Of a DNA stretch of 64,000 nt, positions 13,701-24,900 are shown in pieces. Source of the DNA: Ahaetulla prasina (Eukaryota; Chordata; Lepidosauria; Squamata; Colubridae); the NCBI RefSeq assembly GCF_028640845.1, contig NC_080542.1:13781901-13845900 (forward strand), given 5' to 3'. The first letter of the stretch is position 1; each line of letters begins with the position of its first letter. The notes below the pieces were generated by a model, which ran no database searches, was not told where the DNA came from, and was given only the letters and a program-made list of their open reading frames with translations. Both the position numbers and the translations under genes were made by a program.

Positions 13701-16700
13701 TAGATATAGATAGATGAAAGATAGATCTGTGTGTGAAAGAGAGAGAGAGAGAGAAAGCAATTTTTAAAAATCATATTAGAATACATTTTGGTATAGATTT
13801 AATATATATAATGTGATTGTACACATTTATACATGTATTTATGGTTTTAGTTTAATGTTGTAAGCCACCCAGAGTTTCATGAAGGCAAGATGTGTCGCAA
13901 ACAAATTTAATAAAGAAAATTAAATATTTTTAATTTTTTTTAAAAAAATGAAATATATTCGAAAAACAGAGTTTCTGCAGGCTAGTTTAATGATCAGACA
14001 AAAGCCATTTAAATTCTGGATGGTATGCATTGATATTACTCCACTTGGATTAGCAAAATAATTATGTAGTTATGTAGTTATTACTATATAGACATCTGGC
14101 CTGCTGGCTGCCAGTTTGACACCCCAATTTATTCCATCAATCCGTGGCTAATAATTTCAGGAAAAGGGAAAAATGAGACACACCTGGTTAAATATGAGAG
14201 GCCAAATGGCTTCCTTGTCAGAAAGGGTGAGGAGATTGTCTGGGGGAGCCTGGGGGTTGATCTTTCCAATTTGGACTTTCAGAAAGGACTTGTTTGGAAA
14301 TGTGACCCAATTGAAAATATCAAGTCCAGTTTCTAATTCCCCACTGGGGCCAAAAGAAATCTGTTCTCCAGCACTGTTGTTAAAGGAGACTCGTTGCAAA
14401 AAATGGTGGAGCTAGAGAAAGATGACAAAAAAGAGGAAAGAAACAGGAAAGTTATAAGGAATCTTTCAAGGGGATGGGAATATTTTGTCAGAGTTTCTTA
14501 TAAAAATTAAATCCAGAAACCTACACAGATAACTGATGCAGCAGGATTCATTAACTTCTTTATATACAAGAATCATTCCAAAAATTTGCATAAATTCTTT
14601 TCCAATTTTGCTCTGCAGACCTGTAAATCACTATTCTTTTGCTCCGATCACTAAAATGATAACTTTTTTTGCCTGGCTCATAGCCCATAAATCTGAGCTT
14701 TCTAGCTTTTGGTTATCCCTTTCTTCTGACTGCCTTTGGAATATACTCCCACACATTACTTCCAAAAACTCTTAAATGTGCCAGAGATGGCTTCCTCCCT
14801 TATAGCATATGGTGTAAAATTAATGGATGAACTCCACAGCCTATTAATTAAGTAATTATCAGTCAACATGGCTTCACCCCAATATGATCTGCTCAGATTA
14901 GACCAGAATCCTCCAGCAATGAGCCCTTCATGGTTTGTAAGACTCCATTCTGCCTCTCAACTACACCATTCTCAGCTGCTGTGTATGGATTAACGTGTCT
15001 GTTTTATTCCTAATTGTCCCAACCATTGTTGAAAAACTTGTTGACATGAATTCTGAACCTCTGTCAGTTTGCAACTGACATATCTGCTGTTTATACCTCC
15101 TCTCTATACAGCTTATCCATTGCTTAAATTTCAATAGCACCTCTATTTTACTCTTTAGTAAATAGCAGAACCCAAATCTGCTGTAGTCATTTACAATGAT
15201 CAGTGCATACTTTGCTCCTCCCAAAATGGCTTGCATTGGCCCAACCAAATCTGCATGTACCAGCTCTAGACCTCTTGTTGTCTGCCTTGTGCCACTTTTG
15301 CTTACTGGGAATAATTTGGACTTTGATGATTTGCATACTGCACAGTCCAAGTATTCCTTACATCCCTTCAAATTTAATCTTACTGCAAACTCTTGCAGTT
15401 GTTGCAAACCTCTGAAGCTAGCATGGCCAAACTTCCTATGCAAGAGATGAACCCATAAATTGTGTGGTGCCAAATTTCCAAATGTTTGTGCACAATGAAC
15501 CTTTTCTCCCTTCAACATGTAAAAATTATTCTGCTTTATGTCCTCTGCACGTACATTCCCATTTCTCTTTATGAGACACCTCCCATTTGCAAATATGGTC
15601 TCAAATTCTTGCTTTTCTAAACTAGAGACACTTATCAAATTATGTTCCATTTGAGGCACATATATCTCATTAAACCTCATTTCCAGATATGGAATTTGTA
15701 CACTGCCTCTTCCAATGACTTTAGCCTTCTGGCCATTTGTCTTATGTTTCTCTTTTAAACACAGATAGTCTCTCAGCTTAATTACAGTTCAGTTTTCTGT
15801 GTGCTCTGGTCTCATAACCTGGATTTAATTTTCTTGCAAAAATTAAATCCAGAAGCACACATAGGTAACTGATGCAGAAGGATTCATTAACTTCTTTATA
15901 TACAAGAATATATATAGAATAGAATAGAATAGAATAGAATAGAATAGAATAGAATAGAATAGAATAGAATAGAATTTTTATTGGCCAAGTGTGATTGGAC
16001 ACACAAGGAATTTGTCTTGGTGCATATGCTCTCAGTGTACATAAAAGACAATACAATAAATTATATACAAGAATATATATACATCTCAGGACCCCTCCAC
16101 AATTGGATAACAGCTTTCCTGTCAAACAGACAACAAGTGATCAAAATTGGCAATGCTCTATCAAATCCTGTTCCTATCAAAAGTGGTGTTCCCCAAGGCA
16201 GCGTTCTTAGACCAACACTCTTCATATTATACATTAATGATCCCTGTGACCATATTACAAATAATTGTGTTCTCTTTGCTGACAAACTATTTAACACCAC
16301 CAACAATACAGCTACCCTTCAAAAAGACCTTGACTTTATGTCGGAATGGTCAAAAACTTGGCAACTCCAAATGTCAACCAGTAAATGCTCAGTCTTACAT
16401 ATCAGAAAAAAGAACCCAAACACTAAGTACAAGCTTGATGGACATTACTTTACAGATGACCCCCACCCTGTTAAAGACCTTGGAGTTTTCATATCCAATG
16501 ACCTAAGTGCCAAAGCTCACTGCAACTACATTGCAAAAAAGGCATTAAGAGTTGTAAACCTAATCTTGCATAGCTTCTTCTCCAAAAACACTACACTACT
16601 AACCAGAGCATATAAAATATTTGCTAGACCAGTTCTCGAATACAGCTCGACTGTCTGGAACCCATACCACATTTCTGACATCAATACAATTGGACGTGTC

Positions 16701-19700
16701 CAGAAATATTTTACAAGAAGAGTTCTGCATTCCTCTGAATACAACAAAATACCTTATGTCACCAGACTTGAAATCCTGGGTTTAGAAAATTTAGAACTAC
16801 GCCGCCTTCGACATGACCTGAGTTTAACTCATAGAATTATCTATTACAATGTCCTTTCTGTCAAAGACTACTTCAGCTTCAATTGCAACAATACACGAGC
16901 AAACAATAGATTTAAACTTAATGTTAACCGCTCCAATCTTGATTGCAGAAAATATGACTTCAGTAACAGAGTTGTTAATACTTGGAATATACTACCTGAC
17001 TTTGTGGTCTCTTCCCAAAATCCCCAAAGCTTCAACCAAAGACTGTCTACTATTGACCTCACCCCATTCCTAAGGGGTCTGTAAGGGGCATGCATAAGAG
17101 CACAGGCGTGCCTACCATTCCTATCATATTGTTTTCTTTCATTATATCCAATTAATATAATTATTACATACTCATGCTTATATATATATGCTTATATATT
17201 GTATAGTTATTTCACGCTTATGCTTATATATACTGTATGACAAAATAAAATAAATAAATAAATACCAACAGCAGGGTTCTTTCAACATGGTAGAAATTAC
17301 AGACATCTTCTCCAAGGCTGGAGATAACAGTTAGTTTCATTTCAGCCGGGCAGACAGCGTGCAGAGATTGTTTAGTTTCAGTTTCAACTCTCTGCACACA
17401 CACAGAGCTGAACCACACTCAGCCTGCAAAACTGTTTCAGCTCCCATTGGTTGATTTGTTGCCTTGCCCATTCATTGGCTGACCTTGTTACCATGTCTTT
17501 CCAGTCATGAATATTCTGACAAATTTCAATTTGTTTCTTTCAATTTGGCCCAGGCTTAAAGAAAAGTAGGCTGATCCATTTTGCCTTGGTCAAACTATTT
17601 GAAACTGGTAACAAAATATAGTTTTATCAAATGCATTTTCAACTCTCAGCTGCAAAGCTATCAGATGAGAATTCCAACAGAAAATCAAGAAAGGGACAAA
17701 TCTGAAAAATCATTTTGTTTTGTTTGAGCAAATAGTCAAGATAGAGAGTGGCATGTTAACAGCAGCCAGAATTGTGTTTGCACAACATTGGAAGGGTGAG
17801 GTGATCCCCACAGGAGAAAAGATAATAACAAAAAATTTAGAATGTGCAGAAATGAATACAATACATCTGAAATTAAGGAGAAGGAAGACACTGAATATGT
17901 TGAGGTATGGGATCTGTTCTATTGATGGTTATTTATTTTCTTTCATATGAAAATATCAACTACTTCTATATAGCTTTCAAAACTATCTATAAAGCATTCT
18001 AACTGTTAAAACAATAAAATACAACACAACACAACACAACACAACAAGTCTCCTATTCTGGTACATAATGATTTCCCCAAATTTTATATTAGCCAACATT
18101 ACTTGCCAGGGTGACTGGAGGAAGAGCTTCCATCTCCTCTCATTCATTTTTTGTCCCACTTTGAGTTTGGAAGAGTGCATGGCCTTCAGAGCATGTGCCA
18201 CAGCATAGACCGCATTGTAGACACTGTAACTATGTGCATTTGTGGTGGTGTCAAAGACAGAATTAGGAAGAGTCTCCAACTTTTCTTCTCCAGTGCAGAT
18301 CCTTTCAACCTTCCCATCTGTAATATCACTGGAGAATGAGCATTCAAATGCATCTTTCCAAAAATCCTTAATAAACCCATCGTCTTTTTCTAAGTTTGGG
18401 TCTTTATTCTGCATAAATTGTTGGAATCCGGTCAGCTCCTTTGAGTGAATTGCCAAAGAAAGTGCACCATGGAGAAAATCAATGGGCAACTGTCTATGAA
18501 TTAGAATGGATGAGAATTCCATCGGGGCTGTCATGATCCAAACTTTGGCCTTTCTCTCCTTTGGAATATTATCATAATTGAAAAAATAGATCATTAGTCT
18601 CAAAGGCAACAAGCCTGTGATTTCAGCACTTAAGATAACTGCAATGACTGTACTTTTCATGATCACTTTGAATATTTTATCTGCAGTTTCTATCCACTCA
18701 GCAGCTGCATTACCATATATTATCTGGGGAAGACATTCTAAAAAGTCAAAGCAGATTCCTCTTTCTGAAAACATGGAAAGTCTATTTTGAATGAATCTGT
18801 CTCTTTCTTCCTCATACATAGAAACTAACCCCACCCAGGTCCATCCAAAATGCAAGAATAAGTGCAGTATTCCTTTAAATTGATGGGTTTCCTCTGGGAA
18901 CATCCATTTGACAAACATTGCTGTTTCAGTATTCATCAGTGGAGCGGATCCATATGAGATCTAAATTGAGAAGGTCAGAAGAACATAGGAATGAAGGATC
19001 TTTTCCAAAATAAAAATGATAACAAAAACCAATGCATATGTGTTTATTTAATCTAATCTCTGGGTTTGAGTGGGATACAAAAATGGGATGTTTAAAAATT
19101 AGTTTTACGTGACATTAGCAATGTTGCCCATCAAGCAAAAAGGGACAGCCCTTTCAAGATGATCTTCTTCATGGTTTTGCTCAAATTTTCATTTCAGTGA
19201 CCCACCTTTTGAATGTAATAAATAGCTGGTGAACCTCTCATATTGATCCATTTTTTGTCTCACCTGTGGAAATTTGTAGATGCGTAGAATGATTGCCATG
19301 TTGAGACAGGTGTTAATCTGGGGTCCTCCAATGACAGCTACTATGTTGGTCTGGACATTGCATTTGTAGTTGGGTATAAATTTATCCTTTGTAGATAGAA
19401 ATTCCATTGCTAAATGATAAATTGTAATTGCCACAGAATAGTGAGTAGCGATATGGAAACCAAGGCTAACATTGGGTAAAATCACAGAATGTTCATTGAT
19501 GTCCTTTACAGCAAATGCCAGAGCCAAAGTGTGCTGGTAATTATGAGTGACGAACCTTCAGCGAGAGTTAAAAACTGTGAATATATTTTTGTTTCAGAAT
19601 TGGACAGTTGTTTTAATGTATACATATAAATTATACATATAGAAAGATATGAATTAGTGCTTATTGTTACTTCTGGACATCTGCAATTTGGACACTAACA

Positions 19701-21371
19701 AATAGACCTAGATTATATCAGGTAGGAAATACTGAGCTAGTTACTTAACTGGTTACTTAACATTGAGCTAAGGTAGCATTTAGTCAGACCAGAGGTGAAA
19801 TGCTCCCGGTTCAGACTGATCCGGTAGCGATGGCGATTTGAAGAACTGGTAGCAAAAATCCCTCCCCCCCCCGCCGCCCCAGCTGAGATGCATGATCATC
19901 AGAGGTTTTGTTTTTTACTTTTAAAAGCATTTTTTCTTCAGCCAAAAAATGCTTTTAAAAGTAAAAGAAAAATCTCTGATGATCGTGCAGCTCAGCTGGG
20001 ATCATCAGAACCCTTTAAAAGCATGTTTCCTAAAAGCTCTTCGGCTGAAGAGGTTGTAGAAAAAATATTTTGAAAAGGTTGTGGCAATCAGGTACCTCAG
20101 CTGGGATCGTCAGAACCCTTTAAAAGATTTTTTTTCCTCTGGAGATCCCAGCTGAGTTGCCTGATCATCACAGGCTTTTAAAAGCATTTTTTAACAACCT
20201 CTTTGGCTGAAGAAGTTGTAGAAAAAATGCTTTTAAAAGTAAAAAAAAAAGTTGGCCACGCCCACCCAGTCACATTACCCCACCACCACCAAGCCACGCC
20301 CACAGAACTGGTAGTAACGAATTTTACATTTCACCCCTGAGTCAGACCATATTTGAAATACTGTGATGACTTCTGGAGACCTCACTTAAGAAAATTGATT
20401 CATAAGATTGAGAGATGAGCAACAAAAATGGTGCAAGAGCAGAGACAAAAGAAATCAGGAAATATTAGAGGAAGTGAATATATTCAGCCTAGAGGGCAGA
20501 AGGAATGGGGGTAAATGACTGAAAACTTTAATTGAATTAAAGAGTGTGAACAAGGTTCTAGAAAGCAGTATTCTCAACTGAGTTTAAACTAGCCGGGGGT
20601 AAAAATATGACATCAGACAACAAAATTATCCCATCAGTTTCCTATGACTCTATCTGATTTCAATATTATCTCTTTCTTATCCCTATTTTCTGAGAGAATT
20701 AAGCCAGTTTGCTTATCACACCCTAGCTGTATAATAGCCTAAACTATGCCCTAAGGGGTTTCTCTTTTATATCTGAATGAAATGAAAGGCAAAAAAGCTC
20801 AAGATTAACCAGAGAGCTTCTGCAATATTTAAATTAATCAAACTTTTTACTTTCAGCAAGGGACTTCGTTGAATGAAGGAAGTTTCCTGAAAAGAGAAAT
20901 TCATATACTTTATGATTGAGACTAATAATTATTCGTCTCAATTTCAACATCGGTATTAGGATAGGTCTAGAATAAAAAAAGGACTAAATACAGTCACTGG
21001 AACAAGTCATAACAACTGACTAGCTACCAATTCCTTTAAGCATAAAAGTGAAATAAAATACAGCTTTTAGATGGCAATGTGTGGGAAGAAGTAGTGTTGT
21101 ATGAGGAGGAAGAGAAGTAGTCGGATACTTACAGGTACCGATCAAGGATGTCACAAGAAGGAAGGCTTTGAAAAGTGATCTCATTCGTAAGAAAGAAAAC
21201 CTGATAAATAATAGCAGCAATGATTAAATCTCCAGGCTGGTAATATTTATGAACAATTGGAAGAGGACTACTAAGTTTGCAGGTGTAGGGAGGAGAAATG
21301 CTCATCATAGTTGGGGAAAAAAGTAAAACTAATGTTCTGAATATAACCAATTCATTGTAATATGTAGTCAT
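9866..21371 (-). CDS. V2R-A: complete six-exon vomeronasal type-2 receptor
   Basis: Class C GPCR of the V2R family, expected on vomeronasal sensory neurons, binding peptide or protein chemosignals; in studied vertebrates V2Rs signal through Go and TRPC2 (family knowledge). Join of exons 21133-21371, 19264-19555, 18103-18960, 14184-14411, 13150-13276 and 9866-10761 (minus strand): 2640 nt, 879 residues plus stop. Phases at the five junctions are 2, 0, 0, 0 and 1 and all close in frame; all introns are GT-AG. Residues 1 to about 25 resemble a signal peptide, about 30-540 form the Venus-flytrap ligand-binding domain, about 540-600 the cysteine-rich linker, and about 605-865 the 7TM domain with [12 protein letters not shown] and [18 protein letters not shown]. 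The start is the Met shared with V2R-B (MTTYYNE/MTIYYNE); a Met four codons upstream at 21383 is possible. No disabling mutation seen, so probably functional. Confidence 0.93.
11195..12243 (+). mobile_element. L2-clade LINE, 3' portion of ORF2
   Basis: An open frame to 12053 reads [20 protein letters not shown], later [47 protein letters not shown] and [14 protein letters not shown]. It is followed by the L2 3' signature (CCGCCCTGAGTCC...GGGCGGTATA) and an (AAAT)n tail. Inserted within a (CAAT)-rich stretch; the same stretch in V2R-B (28195-28235) is empty. The RT catalytic start is truncated just at the ADD motif. Confidence 0.9.
12470..12690 (-). mobile_element. L2 3'-end fragment
   Basis: Starts with (TTTA)n and the reverse of the L2 3' signature (ACCGCCCTTCTCCCGAAGGACTC). 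Only about 200 bp of 3' UTR-type sequence follows. Absent from the aligned position in V2R-B. Confidence 0.8.
12884..12945. mobile_element. hAT-like MITE end in V2R-A intron 5
   Basis: CCAGTGATGGTGAACCTTTTAGGGACCGAGTGCCC resembles the end of a widespread non-autonomous element; the same end occurs at 28637 in V2R-B, followed there by a longer body. Family assignment is from memory of the end sequence and weak. Confidence 0.35.
13010..13075 (+). mobile_element. CR1 3' tail remnant (A copy)
   Basis: GGTGTAGGGTCTCCTGCTTC.AGCAGGGGGTTGG...CCCTTCCAACTCT matches the 3' end of CR1 copies at 31340-31400 and 47165-47230. Also present at the aligned place in V2R-B (about 31765-31840), so it predates that duplication. 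Confidence 0.65.
13150..13276 (-). CDS. V2R-A exon 5 (cysteine-rich linker)
   Basis: 127 bp; acceptor GAACAG|GCATTACC, donor TTGG|GTAAGC, leaving one nucleotide (phase 1) to be joined to exon 6. Encodes [16 protein letters not shown] and [13 protein letters not shown], the nine-cysteine (NCD3G-type) domain of class C receptors. Confidence 0.92.
13678..13756. repeat. GATA-type and (AG)n microsatellite, intron 4 of V2R-A
   Basis: Imperfect GATA/AGAT units followed by (GA)n. A longer GATA run sits at the aligned place in V2R-B (32740-32845). GATA (Bkm-type) repeats are common in snakes. Confidence 0.8.
14184..14411 (-). CDS. V2R-A exon 4 (end of LBD)
   Basis: 228 bp, phase 0 at both ends; acceptor CTCTAG|CTCCAC, donor AACCAG|GTGTGT. 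Encodes [20 protein letters not shown] and [10 protein letters not shown], the conserved end of the ligand-binding domain before the cysteine-rich linker. Confidence 0.92.
15917..16060 (-). mobile_element. Short LINE 3' end with (AGAAT)n tail, flanked by a 21-bp TSD
   Basis: A plus-strand (AGAAT)n run is followed by about 95 bp (TTTTTATTGGCCAAGTGTGA...CTCAGTGTACATAAAAG) shared with 49205-49290. It is bracketed by a perfect direct repeat at 15896-15916 and 16061-16081. Read on the minus strand, this is a LINE-type 3' end with an (ATTCT)n tail. Confidence 0.8.
16082..17262 (+). mobile_element. CR1/L3-like LINE, 5'-truncated, long intact RT tail
   Basis: Open frame to 17084 reads [39 protein letters not shown], then [39 protein letters not shown] and [10 protein letters not shown]. 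The catalytic FADD is altered (FADKLFN), so it is inactive. The 3' UTR ends TATGACAAAATAAAATAAAT. Same family as 1-168, 9335-9705 and 61905-63330. Jockey/CR1 superfamily is clear; the exact clade (L3 or Rex1-like) is not. Confidence 0.85.
17700..17935 (+). mobile_element. L1 ORF2 C-terminal remnant, intron 3 of V2R-A
   Basis: Reads [20 protein letters not shown] then [17 protein letters not shown], which matches the end of L1 ORF2 (compare [25 protein letters not shown] at about 59210). Also seen at the same place in V2R-C (63448-63696) and in part in V2R-B (34440-34490), so it is older than these duplications. Confidence 0.7.
18013..18046. repeat. (AACAC)n microsatellite
   Basis: About six ACAAC/AACAC units just downstream of exon 3 in the V2R-A intron; V2R-B has only a short ACAACACAAC remnant. 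Confidence 0.8.
18103..18960 (-). CDS. V2R-A exon 3 (main ligand-binding exon)
   Basis: 858 bp (286 codons, phase 0 at both ends). The acceptor is ATTTAG|ATCTCATATGG and the donor TGGCAA|GTAATG. It encodes [19 protein letters not shown] and the [17 protein letters not shown] segment of the class C ligand-binding domain, ending LFLQSPWQ. Intact; differs from V2R-B at roughly 39 residues by hand alignment. Confidence 0.93.
19264..19555 (-). CDS. V2R-A exon 2 (LBD lobe 1)
   Basis: 292 bp. The acceptor is CTGAAG|G and the donor CACAG|GTGAGA. It encodes [19 protein letters not shown], then NVSLGFHI and the segment [14 protein letters not shown], all recognisable V2R landmarks of the Venus-flytrap N-terminal lobe. 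Confidence 0.92.
19790..20339. mobile_element. hAT-type MITE, 550 bp, in V2R-A intron 1
   Basis: Ends CAGAGGTGAAAT...ATTTCACCCCTG form terminal inverted repeats, flanked by a perfect 8-bp duplication AGTCAGAC at 19782-19789 and 20340-20347. The 8-bp duplication and CAGRGGTG ends fit the hAT superfamily. The interior contains repeated inverted pieces around GCTTTTAAAAG. V2R-B has one uninterrupted copy of the target (near 37300), giving an empty site. Confidence 0.9.
20340..21132 (-). other. V2R-A intron 1, 5' part
   Basis: Matches V2R-B intron 1 (37300-38253) with small indels and a 160-bp or so gap. 20390-20480 has an AGATGAGCAACAAAAATGG piece that may be an old CR1 relic. No gene seen. Confidence 0.5.
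21133..21371 (-). CDS. V2R-A exon 1 (signal peptide and start of LBD)
   Basis: Encodes the start Met, a hydrophobic leader ([11 protein letters not shown]) and the family-typical segment [19 protein letters not shown]. It ends CT|GTAAGT, a phase-2 junction completed by the first G of exon 2. Length 239 bp, identical to exon 1 of V2R-B. Confidence 0.9.
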
Positions 21372-21930
21372 TGTAGACATCAAACAGTAGCTCCTATGTT
21401 ACCATTCAACTCACAACCACTCATTAACTGTATCTAAAGTTAAGATAATGAACTTTATCTAAAGTGAACAGAATAACAGAGCAGGAAGGTACTTTGGAGA
21501 TCTTCTCATGAACTATCACAGATGAAACACAAATCCTTTTCCTCCTCTACATGCTTGTCTCTATTTCTAAGCAGATATTAATAGAATGCAATGTCTTAAT
21601 CTAAGGTCATCATTTTTACAGTGTTTGCTGGAATTCCCTTAAGATTTGGAGAAGAAGGGACAATAACTATCCTTTAACAGTAATTAGTATCATTCTTTGC
21701 AACACTACTTTGAAAAGCATCACAAGGAAACATGTTTATCGCATTGCAATCATCATTGCTGCACGGTTACGAAACTTTGGAAGTAAGGCATGAAGTAAAA
21801 AAAAAAAAAGGTGTGTAAGAGTTCATATCCACAGAAGAAAGCAAATGAAAACTCCACTAGAGGGGGTGCGAAAGAATAGAAACACACCCATTGACGTCAT
21901 TTGGCTTACCAATTTTGCTTCATACATATT
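21372..21930 (-). promoter_or_regulatory. Conserved 5' flank of V2R-A, candidate promoter region
   Basis: This stretch aligns with 38493-39060 upstream of V2R-B over several hundred bases, then is cut by an L1. A full palindromic CRE-like TGACGTCA is present near 21893 in V2R-A; the matching position in V2R-B is changed (TGAGGCCA). No TATA box or start site can be fixed. V2R promoter function is inferred only from position and shared sequence. Confidence 0.35.
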
Positions 21931-24900
21931 ACATTTTTTTTTGTTTTATTTTGTTTTATTAAAAAGACAGTGCCATGTCAGGATATAACAATACAAATAA
22001 AGCACAACCAGAGAGCGATCAATGATAAATAACATACATGCTAATAACTATAACTATACTATGTTAACAGTAATTGCAACAAACAAACAAACAAACAAAA
22101 AGAAATAAAAGTTCAGCTAAATTTCTACTTACATTAGCTTATTTACATCTTTGTTGTACTGGAATTCATAAACTTCCCTCTCATTTCTACCTCTGGTTTC
22201 TATCCATTCATAAAATTTATTTCATGTCCTGTAATATTTTGAGTCTTCTTTATCTTTTATTTTTAAAGTTAATCTGTCCATTTCTGCACAATCCCAAATT
22301 TTCCTAATTATGTCAGCATCCGATGGGGTGTTCACATTTTTCTAATATTTAGCATATGTAATTCTACCTGCCGTCAATATATGTAACAGTAAGTAGATGA
22401 TTGCTTTGTCATAACTTTCCTACAAAATACCTACGTGTCAACTAGCCCCAGATCAGTGCTTAAAAAAATAAAGACCCAACTCCATCATTTTGAAGAAATT
22501 GGTAATTTTTACTAAGCAAGTCTGAATGCTTTACAGGCTAAGCCAGAACTGGAAATAAATCAAAACCACAGAGTCATATCCTCTCCTGAACCCTCCCCCT
22601 ACTAGAGGTCATACAGTAATAATCCAATGTCGTCTTCCTCCTTGGCCGCATGTAGTTTCACTTCTGATATTCTCCCCCTGTCAATCTTCTGAATGGAATG
22701 TGAAGCAAGCAGCTTCCGTTACATTCACGCGCCAAAACAGTTCAAACGTCTGTTTAAAAAGACTATCTCCTTCTCCCACACATGCAGTGTCAGCCGAATG
22801 CTGGGAACAGTAAAAACCTCCCCCCTCCTCCATTAATCATGTAAGACACTCAGTAGAGCAAAGTTTTAACAAGGTAATAAAACAGTAAAACAGTCTAGTA
22901 GGAGAAATACACTTAATTAAAGCGGAGGCTGACACTGTTCTGGTTTGAACGCAATGCGTTGCTCAGTTATCCTTTGTAGCCATTTATGAATTTTCTCCCA
23001 GTAACTCCTTGCTTTCTTACATGTCTGTCACATGTGGTAGTATGATCCTGGAGTCTGGTTGCATTTTCAACAATTGGCGGAGGAGTTCCTATACATTTTG
23101 TCCAACCTTGCTAGTGGCCAGTGCCACCTGTAAAACATTTTGGAAAGGTTCTCTTTATATGCCGCAACCATCGTCACTTTGTAGTTTCTCTCCCAAATTT
23201 TTAACCATTTTTCTAATTCTATGTTGTATCCAAAATTCCTTGCCCAGGCAGTCATCGTTTCTTTAACTATTTCTTCCTCCATTCAGTAAATAATTATATG
23301 TCTTTTAATCAATTTTTTATCCATCCCCATTAAACTTTTGTCCAATGCTGTTTGTTCTTTGTTTACACCTCATAACTTAAAATAATTTTCGTGCCTTGCT
23401 TGGATCTGCAAATATGGCCACCAAGATAAGTCCAACCCTTGCTTCTGCAATTGTTGTTAAGATTCCCCCTTTCATCTAAAATGTCCTTGTAATACTATTT
23501 TCCCCCAATTTATAAGATTTGGATATATTATTGCCTCCATTGGAGAGAGCTAAACTGATACTTCCCTATAGTGTTGTAATTTATTTTCCCCCCAAATATT
23601 AAGTAACACCTTCCTCACATAATGCCTCTGAAAAAATCTGCGCCCCATATTTCTGCCATACCAGAGAAAGGCATGCCAGCCTAACTGTAAATCGTGCCCT
23701 TCTAATAATAATATTCTTCTGTAATTCAAGTTTATCCAATCTTTTAGTCAGGTGAGAGCTGCAGCCTAGTAATATAATTCCCAGTCTGGGAATCCAAAAC
23801 CACCATTATTCCTAGAAACCTGTAATACTTTCAATTTTATTCTCAATTTTTTTCCCTTGACAGATAGGTTGCAGAATCATTTTGTTTAGTTCATCAAAAA
23901 AATTCTTTTCTAATTTTACTGGTATGGTTTGAAATAGAAAGAATAGTTTTGGTAATATGTTCATTTTCACTGCTGCAATCCTCCCTATCATCGATAACTA
24001 CATCCTTTCATCTTTCCAAATCTATTTTAATTTGTTGTATCACCTTTAGTTGTCCTCTTTGATTGTCCTCCACCTAGCTGTTAAGAAAATACCAAGGTAT
24101 TTAACCTTTTTTTCTATCTGTAGGTCAATTTTCTCTGTCAATTCCTTTTTCTTTTTGTTGGTGAGTTTTTTAACTAATATCTTGGTTTTATCTTTATTCA
24201 TTTTCATCCCTGCCACCTCTCCATATTCCTCAATTTTCTTTATCAATTTAGGGCCAGTTTCTATGGGTTCTTCTAATATAAACACTAAGTCATCTGCGAA
24301 AGCTCGGAGTTTGTACTTTTCATTTCTAATTTCCATTCTTTTTATCTCTGTATCTTGTCTTATGTTTCTCATCAATACCTCTAATGTTAAAATGAATAAT
24401 AATAATAATGGGAAGAGGGGACAACCTATTCATCTTAAAATGAATAATAATAATGGGAAGAGGGGACAACCTTGCCTTGTTCTTTTTTGTATACTAAAGT
24501 TTTCTGTTATATCTCCATTAACGAATATTTTTGCATTCTGTTGAGTATAAATTGCTTTAATCGTATTCTTAAATTTTCCACCAAATTCCATAAAATGTAA
24601 TTGTTGCAACATAAATTGCCAGTTTATACTATCGAAGGCTTTCTGTGCATCCAGGAATATTAATGCTGGTTGTTTTTCATAATGTATTTCGTAATATTCT
24701 AGTACATCTATGATTATTTTATCACTATTTTTTATTTGTCTTTTTGGTAAAAACCCATTTTGATCTGGATGAATGAATTCATTTAAAAAGCTTTTTAATC
24801 TTTCCTCAATTATTGATGCGAAGATTTTATAGTCTGGGTTTAGTAATGAAATTTGAGTTATATCCAAAACTTCTTTGGGGATCAGGGTAATATAAGTTTC

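Larger units (their letters stand above)
14490..17515 (-). mobile_element. Ty1/copia LTR retrotransposon, internally deleted and interrupted
   Basis: The minus-strand frame 15680-14961 encodes the GAG-pre-integrase and integrase region of a copia-type Pol: [17 protein letters not shown], a CAVCKSSKS zinc-binding end, [19 protein letters not shown] and [10 protein letters not shown] repeated LTR edge (AATTAAATCCAGAA...CTTTATATACAAGAAT) occurs at about 14500-14575 and 15838-15910, marking left and right LTR pieces. Only about 1.26 kb of internal DNA is left: gag, most of protease, and RT/RNase H are missing. The right LTR is split by two LINE insertions and resumes near 17265. The aligned introns of V2R-B and V2R-C lack it. 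Confidence 0.85.

Noticed and set aside
14173..14415. Plus-strand frames opposite V2R exon 4 (also at 33934 and 61498)
   Set aside because: Antisense shadows of the conserved exon on the minus strand.
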